A stretch of DNA of 64,000 nt from Mucilaginibacter sp. KACC 22063 (GTDB lineage Bacteria; Bacteroidota; Bacteroidia; Sphingobacteriales; Sphingobacteriaceae): assembly GCF_028736115.1 (NCBI RefSeq), contig NZ_CP117877.1, forward strand, positions 2,046,001-2,110,000, in the 5' to 3' direction. This document shows positions 38,371 through 46,800 of this stretch, piece after piece; position 1 is the stretch's first letter, and every line of letters begins with the position of its first letter. The translations under genes and the position numbers were made by a program. The notes below the pieces were generated by a model. That model was not told the DNA's origin and did no database searches. It was given only the letters and a program-made list of their open reading frames with translations.

Positions 38371-39713
38371 ACAGGAAAAGTAAGTATAAACGTAGTACCT
38401 TGGCCTTCTTTGCTTTTCACTTTTATCTTCCCATTTAAAGATTCAACCAAACCCTTAACGTGGCTTAATCCCAATCCGTAACCTTTAACATCGTGTAAAT
38501 CTCCGTTGTTGACCCGATAATATTTGTCGAAAATATAGGGTAGATCATCAGCGCTTATACCTTTTCCAGTATCACTTACAATAAGTTGCCAATTATCGGA
38601 CTTATTAATTATCTCAACTGATATATGGGCTTTGGCCCCGGCATACTTCGATGCATTATCAAGCAGATTATTTAAAATGGTTTCGATCTTATAAGGTTCA
38701 GTATTCACAACTATTTCGGAACCATTATAGTTAAAATTGATCGCATTACTATCTAACACCTGGAATCGCCCGATCAAATTTTTTATAAGTTCAACCAGAT
38801 CTACTTGTTGCCTTTTCTTCACACCCAGGCTATGGTCTATCAAGCTGATGTCCATAATGCGTTCCACTTCACCCTCCAACTTATCAATAATGTCTGCATT
38901 TATGCCTGTGTAACGGTTTAGTTTTTCAGGATTAGTAGCCACATCAAACCTTGCTATGGCTTCATTAGATGAACGAAGTATGGTTAGGGGAGTTCTTAAT
39001 TCGTGGGTAATATTGCTGATAAAATCATTTTTCAGCCGGTCGAGTTTTAATTGCCTGCGGATAATAACACTCATATACCACAAGCTACCGGCAGAAAGTA
39101 AGATTAATACCAGTGAAACGCTGGCTGGTAACACATTATGCCTGAACATCCATCCACTACTGTCCAGTTTGGCGACAACCAAAACCGGAGACTTATAAAA
39201 ATCAATTCTTGATGCCACTTCGGTTGGTTTTACTTCTAAAGGTGTTTTTCTTGAAGTTAATTTAACCGGCATTTTGATGCCATTTTTTTTTAGCTCATTT
39301 GAATAGATAACTGTTAAGGCTTTCAGGTCAAGCGGTTTATGCATTTGCTGTGTCATGAAACGGGCAATTAGCTCGCGTACATAAGGTTCATGCTGCTTAT
39401 CAATAGCAACAGTTTTAAATTCAGCATTAAATAACCGTTTGTGTTTAGGCGTATCCAGGTCAAATGCTTCTACACTGGGTGTAGTGCGCATAAATACGGT
39501 TAGCGAAGGCTTTTTATAATTAAGTGATGTTGGTAATTCAATTTGCTGTGACTGATATAAGCTGATGCTTTTTTCTAGAGCTTGTACAGCCGTGGTATGG
39601 AAGCTACGTTCCGCATTGCTGTAGTTATAATATAGCCAGTAAAGTTGAAATAATACAATGCTGCATACTGCCAGCGTGGCAATTATAAAAGTTATTTGTA
39701 GTTTCTGCTTCAC
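38367..39713 (-). CDS. Sensor histidine kinase
   Basis: 448 residues: TM1 near the N-terminus (ITFIIATLAVCSIVLFQLYW), a periplasmic sensor region of about 170 residues, TM2 (VSLVLILLSAGSLWYMSVII), then HisKA with the phospho-His in FISNITHELRTPLTILRSS and HATPase_c with N (NLLDNASKYAG), G1 (VSDTGKGIS) and G2 (GYGLGLSHVKGL) boxes. The catalytic residues are intact. Encoded upstream of its response regulator on the same strand, overlapping it by 4 bases. The signal is unknown; the neighbourhood suggests thiol/envelope redox stress (inference). Confidence 0.92.
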   Translation of the reverse strand: MKQKLQITFIIATLAVCSIVLFQLYWLYYNYSNAERSFHTTAVQALEKSISLYQSQQIELPTSLNYKKPSLTVFMRTTPSVEAFDLDTPKHKRLFNAEFKTVAIDKQHEPYVRELIARFMTQQMHKPLDLKALTVIYSNELKKNGIKMPVKLTSRKTPLEVKPTEVASRIDFYKSPVLVVAKLDSSGWMFRHNVLPASVSLVLILLSAGSLWYMSVIIRRQLKLDRLKNDFISNITHELRTPLTILRSSNEAIARFDVATNPEKLNRYTGINADIIDKLEGEVERIMDISLIDHSLGVKKRQQVDLVELIKNLIGRFQVLDSNAINFNYNGSEIVVNTEPYKIETILNNLLDNASKYAGAKAHISVEIINKSDNWQLIVSDTGKGISADDLPYIFDKYYRVNNGDLHDVKGYGLGLSHVKGLVESLNGKIKVKSKEGQGTTFILTFPV

Positions 39714-39782
39714 GTATTACAAATATAGCTTATATCAATATTCAAATAGCACTTGTTAGTTGAGGTTGCATGTAACGTTTAT

Positions 39783-39825
39783 AAACCACATCAATAAGCC
39801 TTTTCAACGGTCATTGATGTGGTTT
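39783..39825. terminator. 13-bp hairpin between barrel and kinase genes
   Basis: AAACCACATCAAT (39783-39795) and ATTGATGTGGTTT (39813-39825) form a perfect stem with a 17-base loop; the rightward side continues TTATTT. It lies 18 bases after the stop of the small barrel gene and probably ends its transcript. Confidence 0.6.
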
Positions 39826-39843
39826 TATTTAAAATGACATAGG

Positions 39844-40365
39844 TTATTTCTTTTTAAAAGGAATGCTGTAGCCAATCCTTAATCCAAAGTTTTGTGAGCC
39901 TCTTATTTTCGTATAATCTTCGTAACGTACACTGAAATCTAAACCATTTTTTAAGGCAAATCCAACTGATGGTGTCCAAATAAATGAGTTTTCGTAGGAC
40001 TTGTTCGGGGCACCTATCGCAATACCTGCCTTTGCAGCAACATAGAACCCACTACCAATATCGGCTTTTAAACCAACCAGTATAGGATAGGTATTGTAGG
40101 GTTGACCATACGGATATCCATATTTTTCGCGATTTACAAAATCATGCTCAAACAAATGCTCGAAGCCAACACCTGCAGAAGCTGAAAAAACTTTGCTAAT
40201 CCTGGCCTCAAATCCAAAATCGGCGCCTAAGACCTCATTAAATGTTTGCCTTTTTGCGATACCTCCACTAATGCCAAAAGTCCATTTAAATGGGGTTTGC
40301 TGGGCATAAATACGTGAACCCGTTACTGTCATAATGATTGCAAGAATGACAACTGCTTTTTTCAT
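39844..40365 (-). CDS. Small outer-membrane beta-barrel protein
   Basis: 173 residues: signal peptide (VVILAIIMTVTGSRIYAQ) and alternating amphipathic strands (FKWTFGISGGIAKRQTFNEV, FGFEARISKVFSASAGVGFE, GLRIGYSIPF) of the eight-stranded OmpX/OprF-like porin-family barrel. No periplasmic domain. Upstream lie two TGTTAA arrays in the 383-base divergent region shared with the cupin gene; it is a likely target of the adjacent two-component system. Confidence 0.8.
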   Translation of the reverse strand: MKKAVVILAIIMTVTGSRIYAQQTPFKWTFGISGGIAKRQTFNEVLGADFGFEARISKVFSASAGVGFEHLFEHDFVNREKYGYPYGQPYNTYPILVGLKADIGSGFYVAAKAGIAIGAPNKSYENSFIWTPSVGFALKNGLDFSVRYEDYTKIRGSQNFGLRIGYSIPFKKK

Positions 40366-40518
40366 AAATTTTTAGTTTTTATTAATACTATTTGTTGTAA
40401 ACGGTAGCATTGGCATTGGTGTAAGGTTATGTAATACGATAATATTTATCGGTGCTTACACGGCTTGCTTAGCTCCGTTTTACTTGCGGCAAAGATTCAA
40501 TCCTTTTTAGCGTGTTAA

Positions 40519-40555
40519 TGTTAACGCAATCTTAAATAGTGTTAACTATTGTTAA
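40519..40555. promoter_or_regulatory. TGTTAA array, 21-10 spacing (+ strand)
   Basis: TGTTAA at 40519, 40540 and 40550, with a degenerate TCTTAA at 40530 completing a 10-11-base period. An extra TGTTAA overlaps at 40513. It is in the divergent region between the barrel gene and the cupin gene and has the same polarity to the barrel gene as the 37412 array has to the TlpA gene. Confidence 0.65.
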
Positions 40556-40623
40556 CCGGCCCATTTCAACTTTACTTCGCTATGTTCCGGCTTTTTGAAT
40601 AATAAAGAGTAGGATATATAGGA

Positions 40624-40660
40624 TTAACACTTCTTAACACTAATGATTTTCACGTTAACA
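40624..40660. promoter_or_regulatory. TGTTAA array, 21-10 spacing (- strand)
   Basis: TTAACA at 40624, 40634 and 40655, i.e. TGTTAA on the minus strand with 21 then 10 base steps: an exact mirror of the other two arrays. It is about 89 bases upstream of the cupin start, so the cupin gene is the likely target. Confidence 0.65.
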
Positions 40661-40748
40661 CTTCAGGAAGTGCATGCAGATAGCTTTGCACTTCAATATG
40701 ACAATCATGAAAAAGATTTTACGGCTTGCCCTATAATAATAAATAAAT

Positions 40749-41273
40749 ATGCCAGTTCAACAATTTAGCTTTTTTACAGACGGCTTGATGCCGGGACAGC
40801 GTCAGACTACAGATTATACCGTAGACACCAATTTAGATGATGAGTGCTTGTGGGTGCCATTCGGGCCTGGTGTTGCTTTTCAGCCATGCCAATTTAATCT
40901 CAGCGGCGGAGGGTTTATAGTCATTCTTCGTGGTGAGCCGGGTGCTCAAATGCCGCCGCATTTTCATTCTACTTCCGTAATCGGCCATACCCTAAGAGGT
41001 AACTGGCGATACCTTGAACATGATTGGACAGCCAAACCCGGAACTTTCATTTATGAACCTGCCGGGGAAGCACATACCCTTGTGGTGGAACCTACTGAAC
41101 CCGAACCTGCCATGATACTTTTTGTGGTTAGAGGAGGCTTTATTTACATTGACAAGATTACCAATGGCAATATGTTAGCTTATGATGATGGCTTTACCAT
41201 ACTTGAAATTGCACGTAAGCATTATGAATCTGTAGGCTTAGACCCTGCATTGCTGGATGCCATGATCCGATAG
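40749..41273 (+). CDS. Cupin protein, dihydroxyacetophenone-dioxygenase-like
   Basis: 174 residues, single cupin domain. Metal ligands are visible in motif 1 (MPPHFHSTSVIGHTLRGNWR, with the two His and downstream Glu/His) and motif 2 (GEAHTLVV). The layout resembles the 2,4'-dihydroxyacetophenone dioxygenase family, but substrate cannot be deduced. It is monocistronic: its own terminator follows at 41285, and it diverges from the barrel gene across the TGTTAA arrays. Confidence 0.8.
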   Translation: MPVQQFSFFTDGLMPGQRQTTDYTVDTNLDDECLWVPFGPGVAFQPCQFNLSGGGFIVILRGEPGAQMPPHFHSTSVIGHTLRGNWRYLEHDWTAKPGTFIYEPAGEAHTLVVEPTEPEPAMILFVVRGGFIYIDKITNGNMLAYDDGFTILEIARKHYESVGLDPALLDAMIR

Positions 41274-41284
41274 TTTCAAATCCA

Positions 41285-41327
41285 ATATCCGCGCTTTAAC
41301 ATCATGTATTGCGCGGATATAATTTTT
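41285..41327 (+). terminator. Terminator of the cupin gene
   Basis: ATATCCGCGC (41285-41294) and GCGCGGATAT (41311-41320) form a perfect 10-bp stem, followed by AATTTTT. Confidence 0.8.
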
Positions 41328-41336
41328 AGGTATTAA

Positions 41337-41489
41337 TTAACGTTCTTCAAGCCATTTCAGGAAAGCTGTCGTTTTATCTTTTCCAACTAACAGCTTTTCT
41401 TCTGTCTGCATGGTAAGTTTAACCAGCAGTTTGCGGGCAAAGTAATGTTCTACTTCCTTAATAGCTTTAAAGGCGGTACCAGGTCTGGT
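41337..41489 (-). pseudogene. C-terminal fragment of a LytTR-type regulator
   Basis: About 49 codons: AIKEVEHYFARKLLVKLTMQ, then EEKLLVGKDKTTAFLKWLEE and stop at 41337. This matches the end of LytTR DNA-binding domains of Bacteroidota response regulators. The receiver domain and most of the LytTR domain are missing to the right, toward the att-like site at 41.7 kb. A truncation remnant. Confidence 0.6.
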
Positions 41490-41707
41490 TTATTAATCTA
41501 CATACTGGATCTTACGAATTAATGCGTGATAAACGTCAAGAAGAAAATAGATCAAAAGTATCATTAATAACCTTGCGATTTTTGTCAAAGCAAGAATCGC
41601 TAATCAACCTTCATTTTAAAATTGGACAAGGGAAATGTTTAACAATTGTTTAACATTTTTATTGAGGTACTTTAAGGAAACACTCGACAAGAGGAATAAT
41701 GGATATA

Positions 41708-41839
41708 AAAAATGACGATTTTAAACAAAATCGCCATTTTTCGTGGAGCCGGAGGGATTTGTGATGCCCTTGTATTGACTTCTAATTCAATATTTATGTG
41801 GATTTAAATTCTTACTCACCGAATTACTCACCACTTTTG
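41708..41839 (-). other. Att-like element end in reverse orientation
   Basis: On the minus strand: GTGGTGAGTAATTCGGTGAG repeats (41839-41811), 47 bases later the core CAAATCCCTCCGGCTCCACG (a tRNA/tmRNA-type 3' end), then a terminator-like stem AAAAATGGCGATTTT/AAAATCGTCATTTTT (41741-41708). The layout and repeats mirror 34838-34989. It suggests that a second element begins here and extends rightward, carrying the metal-efflux genes. Confidence 0.5.
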
Positions 41840-42030
41840 ATAACAGATTAATTGCAAATCTTATAAGATATAAGATACAAAAACGAATTGAGATTTTGAG
41901 ATAACACCAAAAGTAATTATCATTTTACTGTAGGCTTTTAATGTGATATTTATTCTGTTCAGAATGCAATGGCATTGCAAAGAAATAAATATCTATACAG
42001 CAGTTAATTAATTCTTTAACTTTGCAGGGA

Positions 42031-42345
42031 ATGAAATACTTAGCTATCATATTCAGCGTCTACATGACGATCCTTGCCATCCTGCCTTGTCAGGATAGAG
42101 AGGATATGATTGCAGGTGTAATGCATGTGACCGTTCAAAAAAGTCATTCTGCTAATGATGAAAGAGGACAGGAAATTTGCCCGCCTTTTTGTACTTGCTC
42201 CTGTTGCTCCACAGCCAGGACTTTGACTGCAAAGGTTACTATCAGTATTTTTAACAAATCAATAATACGGGAATATCCCCATTATAGCATACCTGCTATT
42301 CAGGATCAGCCAATCAATATCTGGCAACCTCCTCAAATAAGTTAA
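42031..42345 (+). CDS. Small Cys-rich exported protein (DUF6660-like)
   Basis: ATG 42031 gives MKYLAIIFSVYMTILAILPC, a signal peptide, and 104 residues in total. The mature protein has a Cys cluster ICPPFCTCSCC at about 50-60 that could bind metal. Short proteins of this type regularly precede CzcA-type efflux genes in Bacteroidota. A TAnnTTTG-like box (TAACTTTG, 42017-42024) lies only 6 bases before the ATG. It is 77 bases upstream of the pump. A role in periplasmic metal sensing or binding is inferred. Confidence 0.65.
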   Translation: MKYLAIIFSVYMTILAILPCQDREDMIAGVMHVTVQKSHSANDERGQEICPPFCTCSCCSTARTLTAKVTISIFNKSIIREYPHYSIPAIQDQPINIWQPPQIS

Positions 42346-42422
42346 TACGATTTTCTTCAATGTTTTCGCCTGCAATCAACTTTTGTAAGGCCATCCCTTA
42401 TTCGTGTTAATTTTTACATTTT

Positions 42423-45400
42423 ATGTTTGATAAGATTATCTCGTTCTCTATCAGGAACAAGGTAACCATCGGGATTATGACACTGGTTTTGATACTGGTG
42501 GGTATTTATTCCGCAGTCAACCTGCCGGTTGATGCGCAACCCGATATTACCAATAACCAGGTACAGATCATTACACAAGCGCCGAGCCTCGGTGCACAAG
42601 AAGTAGAGCAATTTATAACTGCTCCAATAGAACTTTCCATGGCCAATATCGCCGGGATCATTGAAAAACGTTCTATATCCCGTTCCGGTATATCCGTTAT
42701 CACCATAGTATTTAAGGATAACGTAGATATTTATTGGGCACGGCAACAGGTGAATGCCCAATTAAAAGAAGCTGAAAGTAGCATCCCAACGGGTTTTGGA
42801 GAGCCGGTTCTGGCACCGATAACCACAGGCTTAGGGGAAATTTACCAATATGTCATCCATGCTAAAAAAGGCTATGAAAATAAATATAGCGCTACCGATC
42901 TGCGGACTTTACAGGATTGGTTAGTCAGGAGACAGTTGGCGGGAACAGTCGGCGTAGCCGAGGTAAGCGGTTGGGGTGGTTATGTTAAACAGTACGAGAT
43001 CGCACTTGATAATGACAAACTCAATTCATTAGGCCTGACCATTCCTGAAATATACCAGGCGCTGGAAAAGAATAATGAGAACACGGGTGGCTCATACATT
43101 GAGCAACAAAGCAACGCCTATTTTATTCGTGGCTTGGGACAGGTTCAAAATCTGGACGATATACGGAAGATCGTTGTAAAGAATAGCAAAGGTTCGCCCA
43201 TACTCATTCGTGATATAGCTACCGTACAATTTGGAAGTGCAACCCGCTATGGTGCAGTTACCCGTAATGGCGAGGGCGAAGTAGTAGCAGGCGTTACCCT
43301 GATGCTGAAAGGAGAAAATTTTAGCCAAGTGATCGGCAATGTGAAAGCACGTATGGTACAGATACAAAAATCTTTGCCAGAAGGTGTCGTGATCGAGCCA
43401 TTCATTGACCGCACGGAATTGGTCGGCCGCGCTATCGGCACGGTAGAACGCAACTTATTAGAGGGGGCTTTAATCGTCATATTTGTATTGGTCTTGCTTT
43501 TAGGTAACCTCCGTGCAGGTTTAGTGGTTGCATCCGTGATTCCCCTGGCGATGCTGTTTGCCTTTTCTATGATGCGCCTGTTCGGAGTTTCCGGCAACCT
43601 AATGAGTTTAGGTGCAATAGATTTCGGTTTGATCGTAGATGGTGCGGTGATCATTGTGGAAAGCGTGGTGCATCATATTACCACCGGCAGCTATAAGCAA
43701 AAAGGCCTAGAAAAACTTACGGCCGAACAAATGGATGGAGAAGTTCGGGACAGCGCCAGTAAGCTAATGAAATCGGCGGCATTCGGTCAGATCATTATCT
43801 TAATCGTTTACCTGCCTTTATTATCCTTAGTGGGTATCGAAGGAAAAATGTTCCGTCCTATGGCACAAACGGTGGCCTTTGCCATTTTAGGCGCGTTTAT
43901 TCTGTCTCTTACTTATGTTCCAATGGCAAGCGCGTTGTTTCTAAGTAAAAACACTTCGCATAAGCCGAACATTTCTGATCGTATCATCGGGTTCCTGCAA
44001 AGGTTCTATCAAAGGGCTTTGGTTGTCATCCTCAAAGCCAAAGTTATAACTGTAACTATCGTATTTATCCTGTTTGGTATATCTATCTGGGCTTTCAGCA
44101 AAATGGGCGGTGAATTTATCCCTACGCTGGAAGAAGGGGATCTGACGGTAGAAATATCTATGATGCAGGGCACTTCCTTGACCGAAGTAGTGAAAACCTT
44201 TGGCAAGGCGGAGAAAATCCTCAAAGACCAGTTTCCAGAAATTAAGCAGGCGGTTACCCGTATCGGCAGTTCTGAAATACCGACCGATCCCATGCCGATG
44301 GAAAAGGGTGATATGATGCTGGCCATGAAGCCAAAAGCGGAATGGAAAACAGCCAAGACCCGCGAAGAAATGACGGAAAAGATGGAAGAAGCATTATCCG
44401 TTATCCCCGGCATTAACGTCGAGATCTCACAGCCTATGCAGATGCGCTTTAATGAATTGATGACCGGTATCCGGCAGGACGTGGCTATAAAAATCTATGG
44501 TGACGACCTCGACGTATTGGCTACGCAAGCCAACAAGATAGCCAAACTGATCGATCCGGTTAAAGACGTGCGCGAACCTTATGTCGAAAAGGTAAGCGGT
44601 TTACCACAGATACAGGTTGCTTATAACCGTGATAAAATGGCACAGTACGGTTTAAATATCAGCGATGTGAATATGATCCTGAAAACCGCTTTCGCCGGAA
44701 GCGTAGCAGGAGTCGTATTCGAGGGAGAAAAGCGCTTCGATATGGTAGTTCGTTTAAACCGCGATCTCCGGGAGAATATCTCTGGTGTAGAAAACCTGCT
44801 TATCCCTTTACCGTCTGGTAACAAAGTTCCTTTAAGCCAGGTGGCTGATATTTCCTTTAAAGATGCACCGGAACAGGTTTCCCGAGAAGATGGTAAACGT
44901 CGCATTTATGTAGGTTTTAATGTAAAAGACCGCGATGTAGAATCAACGGTCAAAGAAATTCAAACCAAGCTGAATAATAGTTTAAAACTGCCATCAGGCT
45001 ATTACCTAACCTATGGTGGGCAATTCCAGAATTTGCAGGCCGCCAAAGCTCGCTTATCTATTGCTGTACCGGCAGCTTTGCTATTTATCATGATCCTGCT
45101 TTATGTAACCTTTCGCTCGGTTAAAGAAAGCTTGCTCATATTCACGGCAGTACCATTGGCTTCAATGGGTGGCGTTGCTGCTTTGTTGTTACGCGGTATG
45201 CCTTTTAGTATTTCTGCCGGTGTAGGTTTCATTGCTCTGTTTGGTGTAGCGGTTCTCAACGGCATTGTATTGATCGGTTATTTCAATCAGCTCAAAGAAG
45301 AAGGCTGGGACAATATATATGAACGGGTATTAGAGGGTACAAAAACAAGATTACGCCCTGTATTGATGACAGCTTCGGTAGCCTCTTTAGGCTTTTTGCC

Positions 45401-46799
45401 GATGGCCTTATCATCCAGTGCCGGTGCGGAAGTTCAGAAGCCATTGGCAACCGTGGTAATTGGCGGCTTAATTACAGCTACGTTTTTGACGCTCTTTGTA
45501 CTTCCTTGTCTTTATTTACTATTCAACCGTAAGGAAACCATACGCATTAAAGTACCGAAAACCTTGATCGCGCTCTTTATGGTTAGCGGCCTATTGTTAT
45601 TGCAAACCAGTCGCACACAAGCGCAAATCAATCTACCATTGACACTGGATAGCGCTATTGCCAAAGCCCTGCGTAATAACCTGCAAATACGTTCAGCCAG
45701 GCTATCAGTAGAAGAAAGTCGCGCTTTGCAAGAATCAGGCACCGATATTCCTAAAACCGACCTAACCGTAACGCAAGACCCAACCAGCGGGGGCAACATG
45801 GATAATGCCATCGGCATTACCCAAAATATCGCCTGGCCTGGATTATACAAAAATCAGCGCAAGTTATTGAATCAGCAAACCGTACTTGCAGAGCGGACAG
45901 GTGATGTTACCCGCATGGAGATCACCCGAAATGTGCGCAATGCTTTTTATGCTTACCTGCTTAACCGGGAAATGCTGCGCATATTAAACTATCAGGACAG
46001 TATTTACAATGGTTTCGTAAAACGCGCCGAGGTCAGGTTAAAGACCGGCGAAACATCCAACCTGGAGCTATTCAGCGCCAAAAACAAGTATCAGGAAGTA
46101 CAAGCCTTAAAGATCAGCGTACAGGCAGACCTTAAAAGTAACGAACTGGCCTTAAAACAACTGCTGAACACAAATGAACCGCTTGTTATAGCAGAAAGTA
46201 AACTACCACTGCTGTTAACCACATCAAATGACACGCTCAATACAAGTCGAAACGCACAGGTGAATGCGGAACTGCAAAACATTGAAGTAGCCAATGCCCG
46301 TATTGCTGTAGAAAAGTCCAAAGGAATGCCTGATCTCAAGTTCGGCTATAACCAGCAATTACTGATTTCAGGTTTTAATCCAGCGGGTATTGACCGCAGT
46401 TATTCGCCTGGCACTCGCATCGCAGGTATTCAACTCGGTGTCGCTTTGCCGATTTTCAATGGCGCTAATCGCTCACGGATCAAGGCTGAGAAAATTTCCG
46501 GCCAGATCGCGCAGGCTAATTACCAAAATGTACAAAGTCAGGTTCGGCTGCAATACGAACAGGAAATGCAGCAATATCAAAAGTACAGGCAAGCAGTGGA
46601 ATATTACACGAGCAGCGGGTTAAAGCAGGCCGATGAGCAACTACGCATCACGCAGGTTTCCTTTAACCTGGGCGAGATCGGCTATATCGAATATATCCAA
46701 AATATATCAGCTGCAGTGCAAACCAAATTAGCCTATATCGAAGCGGTTAGCCGTTTGAACCAATCGGCGATTCAATTACAATATTTAAGAGGAGAATAA
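42423..46799 (+). CDS. czcA: CzcA/CusA heavy-metal RND pump fused to a TolC-like outer-membrane factor
   Basis: 1458 residues. Residues 1-about 1035 are an HME-type RND transporter: N-terminal KIISFSIRNKVTIGIMTLVL, the proton-relay motif AIDFGLIVDGAVIIVE near 398-413 (Asp, Asp and Glu of the CzcA group), and 12 TM helices in two halves. After a fused TM/signal segment (LIALFMVSGLLLLQTSRTQA, about 1045-1065), residues 1066-1458 are a TolC-type outer-membrane factor (LTLDSAIAKALRNNLQIRSA). This fusion is characteristic of Bacteroidota and replaces a separate czcC gene. The charged residues fit divalent Zn/Co/Cd rather than Cu/Ag (inference). The adaptor gene follows after 1 base. Confidence 0.92.
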   Translation: MFDKIISFSIRNKVTIGIMTLVLILVGIYSAVNLPVDAQPDITNNQVQIITQAPSLGAQEVEQFITAPIELSMANIAGIIEKRSISRSGISVITIVFKDNVDIYWARQQVNAQLKEAESSIPTGFGEPVLAPITTGLGEIYQYVIHAKKGYENKYSATDLRTLQDWLVRRQLAGTVGVAEVSGWGGYVKQYEIALDNDKLNSLGLTIPEIYQALEKNNENTGGSYIEQQSNAYFIRGLGQVQNLDDIRKIVVKNSKGSPILIRDIATVQFGSATRYGAVTRNGEGEVVAGVTLMLKGENFSQVIGNVKARMVQIQKSLPEGVVIEPFIDRTELVGRAIGTVERNLLEGALIVIFVLVLLLGNLRAGLVVASVIPLAMLFAFSMMRLFGVSGNLMSLGAIDFGLIVDGAVIIVESVVHHITTGSYKQKGLEKLTAEQMDGEVRDSASKLMKSAAFGQIIILIVYLPLLSLVGIEGKMFRPMAQTVAFAILGAFILSLTYVPMASALFLSKNTSHKPNISDRIIGFLQRFYQRALVVILKAKVITVTIVFILFGISIWAFSKMGGEFIPTLEEGDLTVEISMMQGTSLTEVVKTFGKAEKILKDQFPEIKQAVTRIGSSEIPTDPMPMEKGDMMLAMKPKAEWKTAKTREEMTEKMEEALSVIPGINVEISQPMQMRFNELMTGIRQDVAIKIYGDDLDVLATQANKIAKLIDPVKDVREPYVEKVSGLPQIQVAYNRDKMAQYGLNISDVNMILKTAFAGSVAGVVFEGEKRFDMVVRLNRDLRENISGVENLLIPLPSGNKVPLSQVADISFKDAPEQVSREDGKRRIYVGFNVKDRDVESTVKEIQTKLNNSLKLPSGYYLTYGGQFQNLQAAKARLSIAVPAALLFIMILLYVTFRSVKESLLIFTAVPLASMGGVAALLLRGMPFSISAGVGFIALFGVAVLNGIVLIGYFNQLKEEGWDNIYERVLEGTKTRLRPVLMTASVASLGFLPMALSSSAGAEVQKPLATVVIGGLITATFLTLFVLPCLYLLFNRKETIRIKVPKTLIALFMVSGLLLLQTSRTQAQINLPLTLDSAIAKALRNNLQIRSARLSVEESRALQESGTDIPKTDLTVTQDPTSGGNMDNAIGITQNIAWPGLYKNQRKLLNQQTVLAERTGDVTRMEITRNVRNAFYAYLLNREMLRILNYQDSIYNGFVKRAEVRLKTGETSNLELFSAKNKYQEVQALKISVQADLKSNELALKQLLNTNEPLVIAESKLPLLLTTSNDTLNTSRNAQVNAELQNIEVANARIAVEKSKGMPDLKFGYNQQLLISGFNPAGIDRSYSPGTRIAGIQLGVALPIFNGANRSRIKAEKISGQIAQANYQNVQSQVRLQYEQEMQQYQKYRQAVEYYTSSGLKQADEQLRITQVSFNLGEIGYIEYIQNISAAVQTKLAYIEAVSRLNQSAIQLQYLRGE

Positions 46800-46800
46800 C

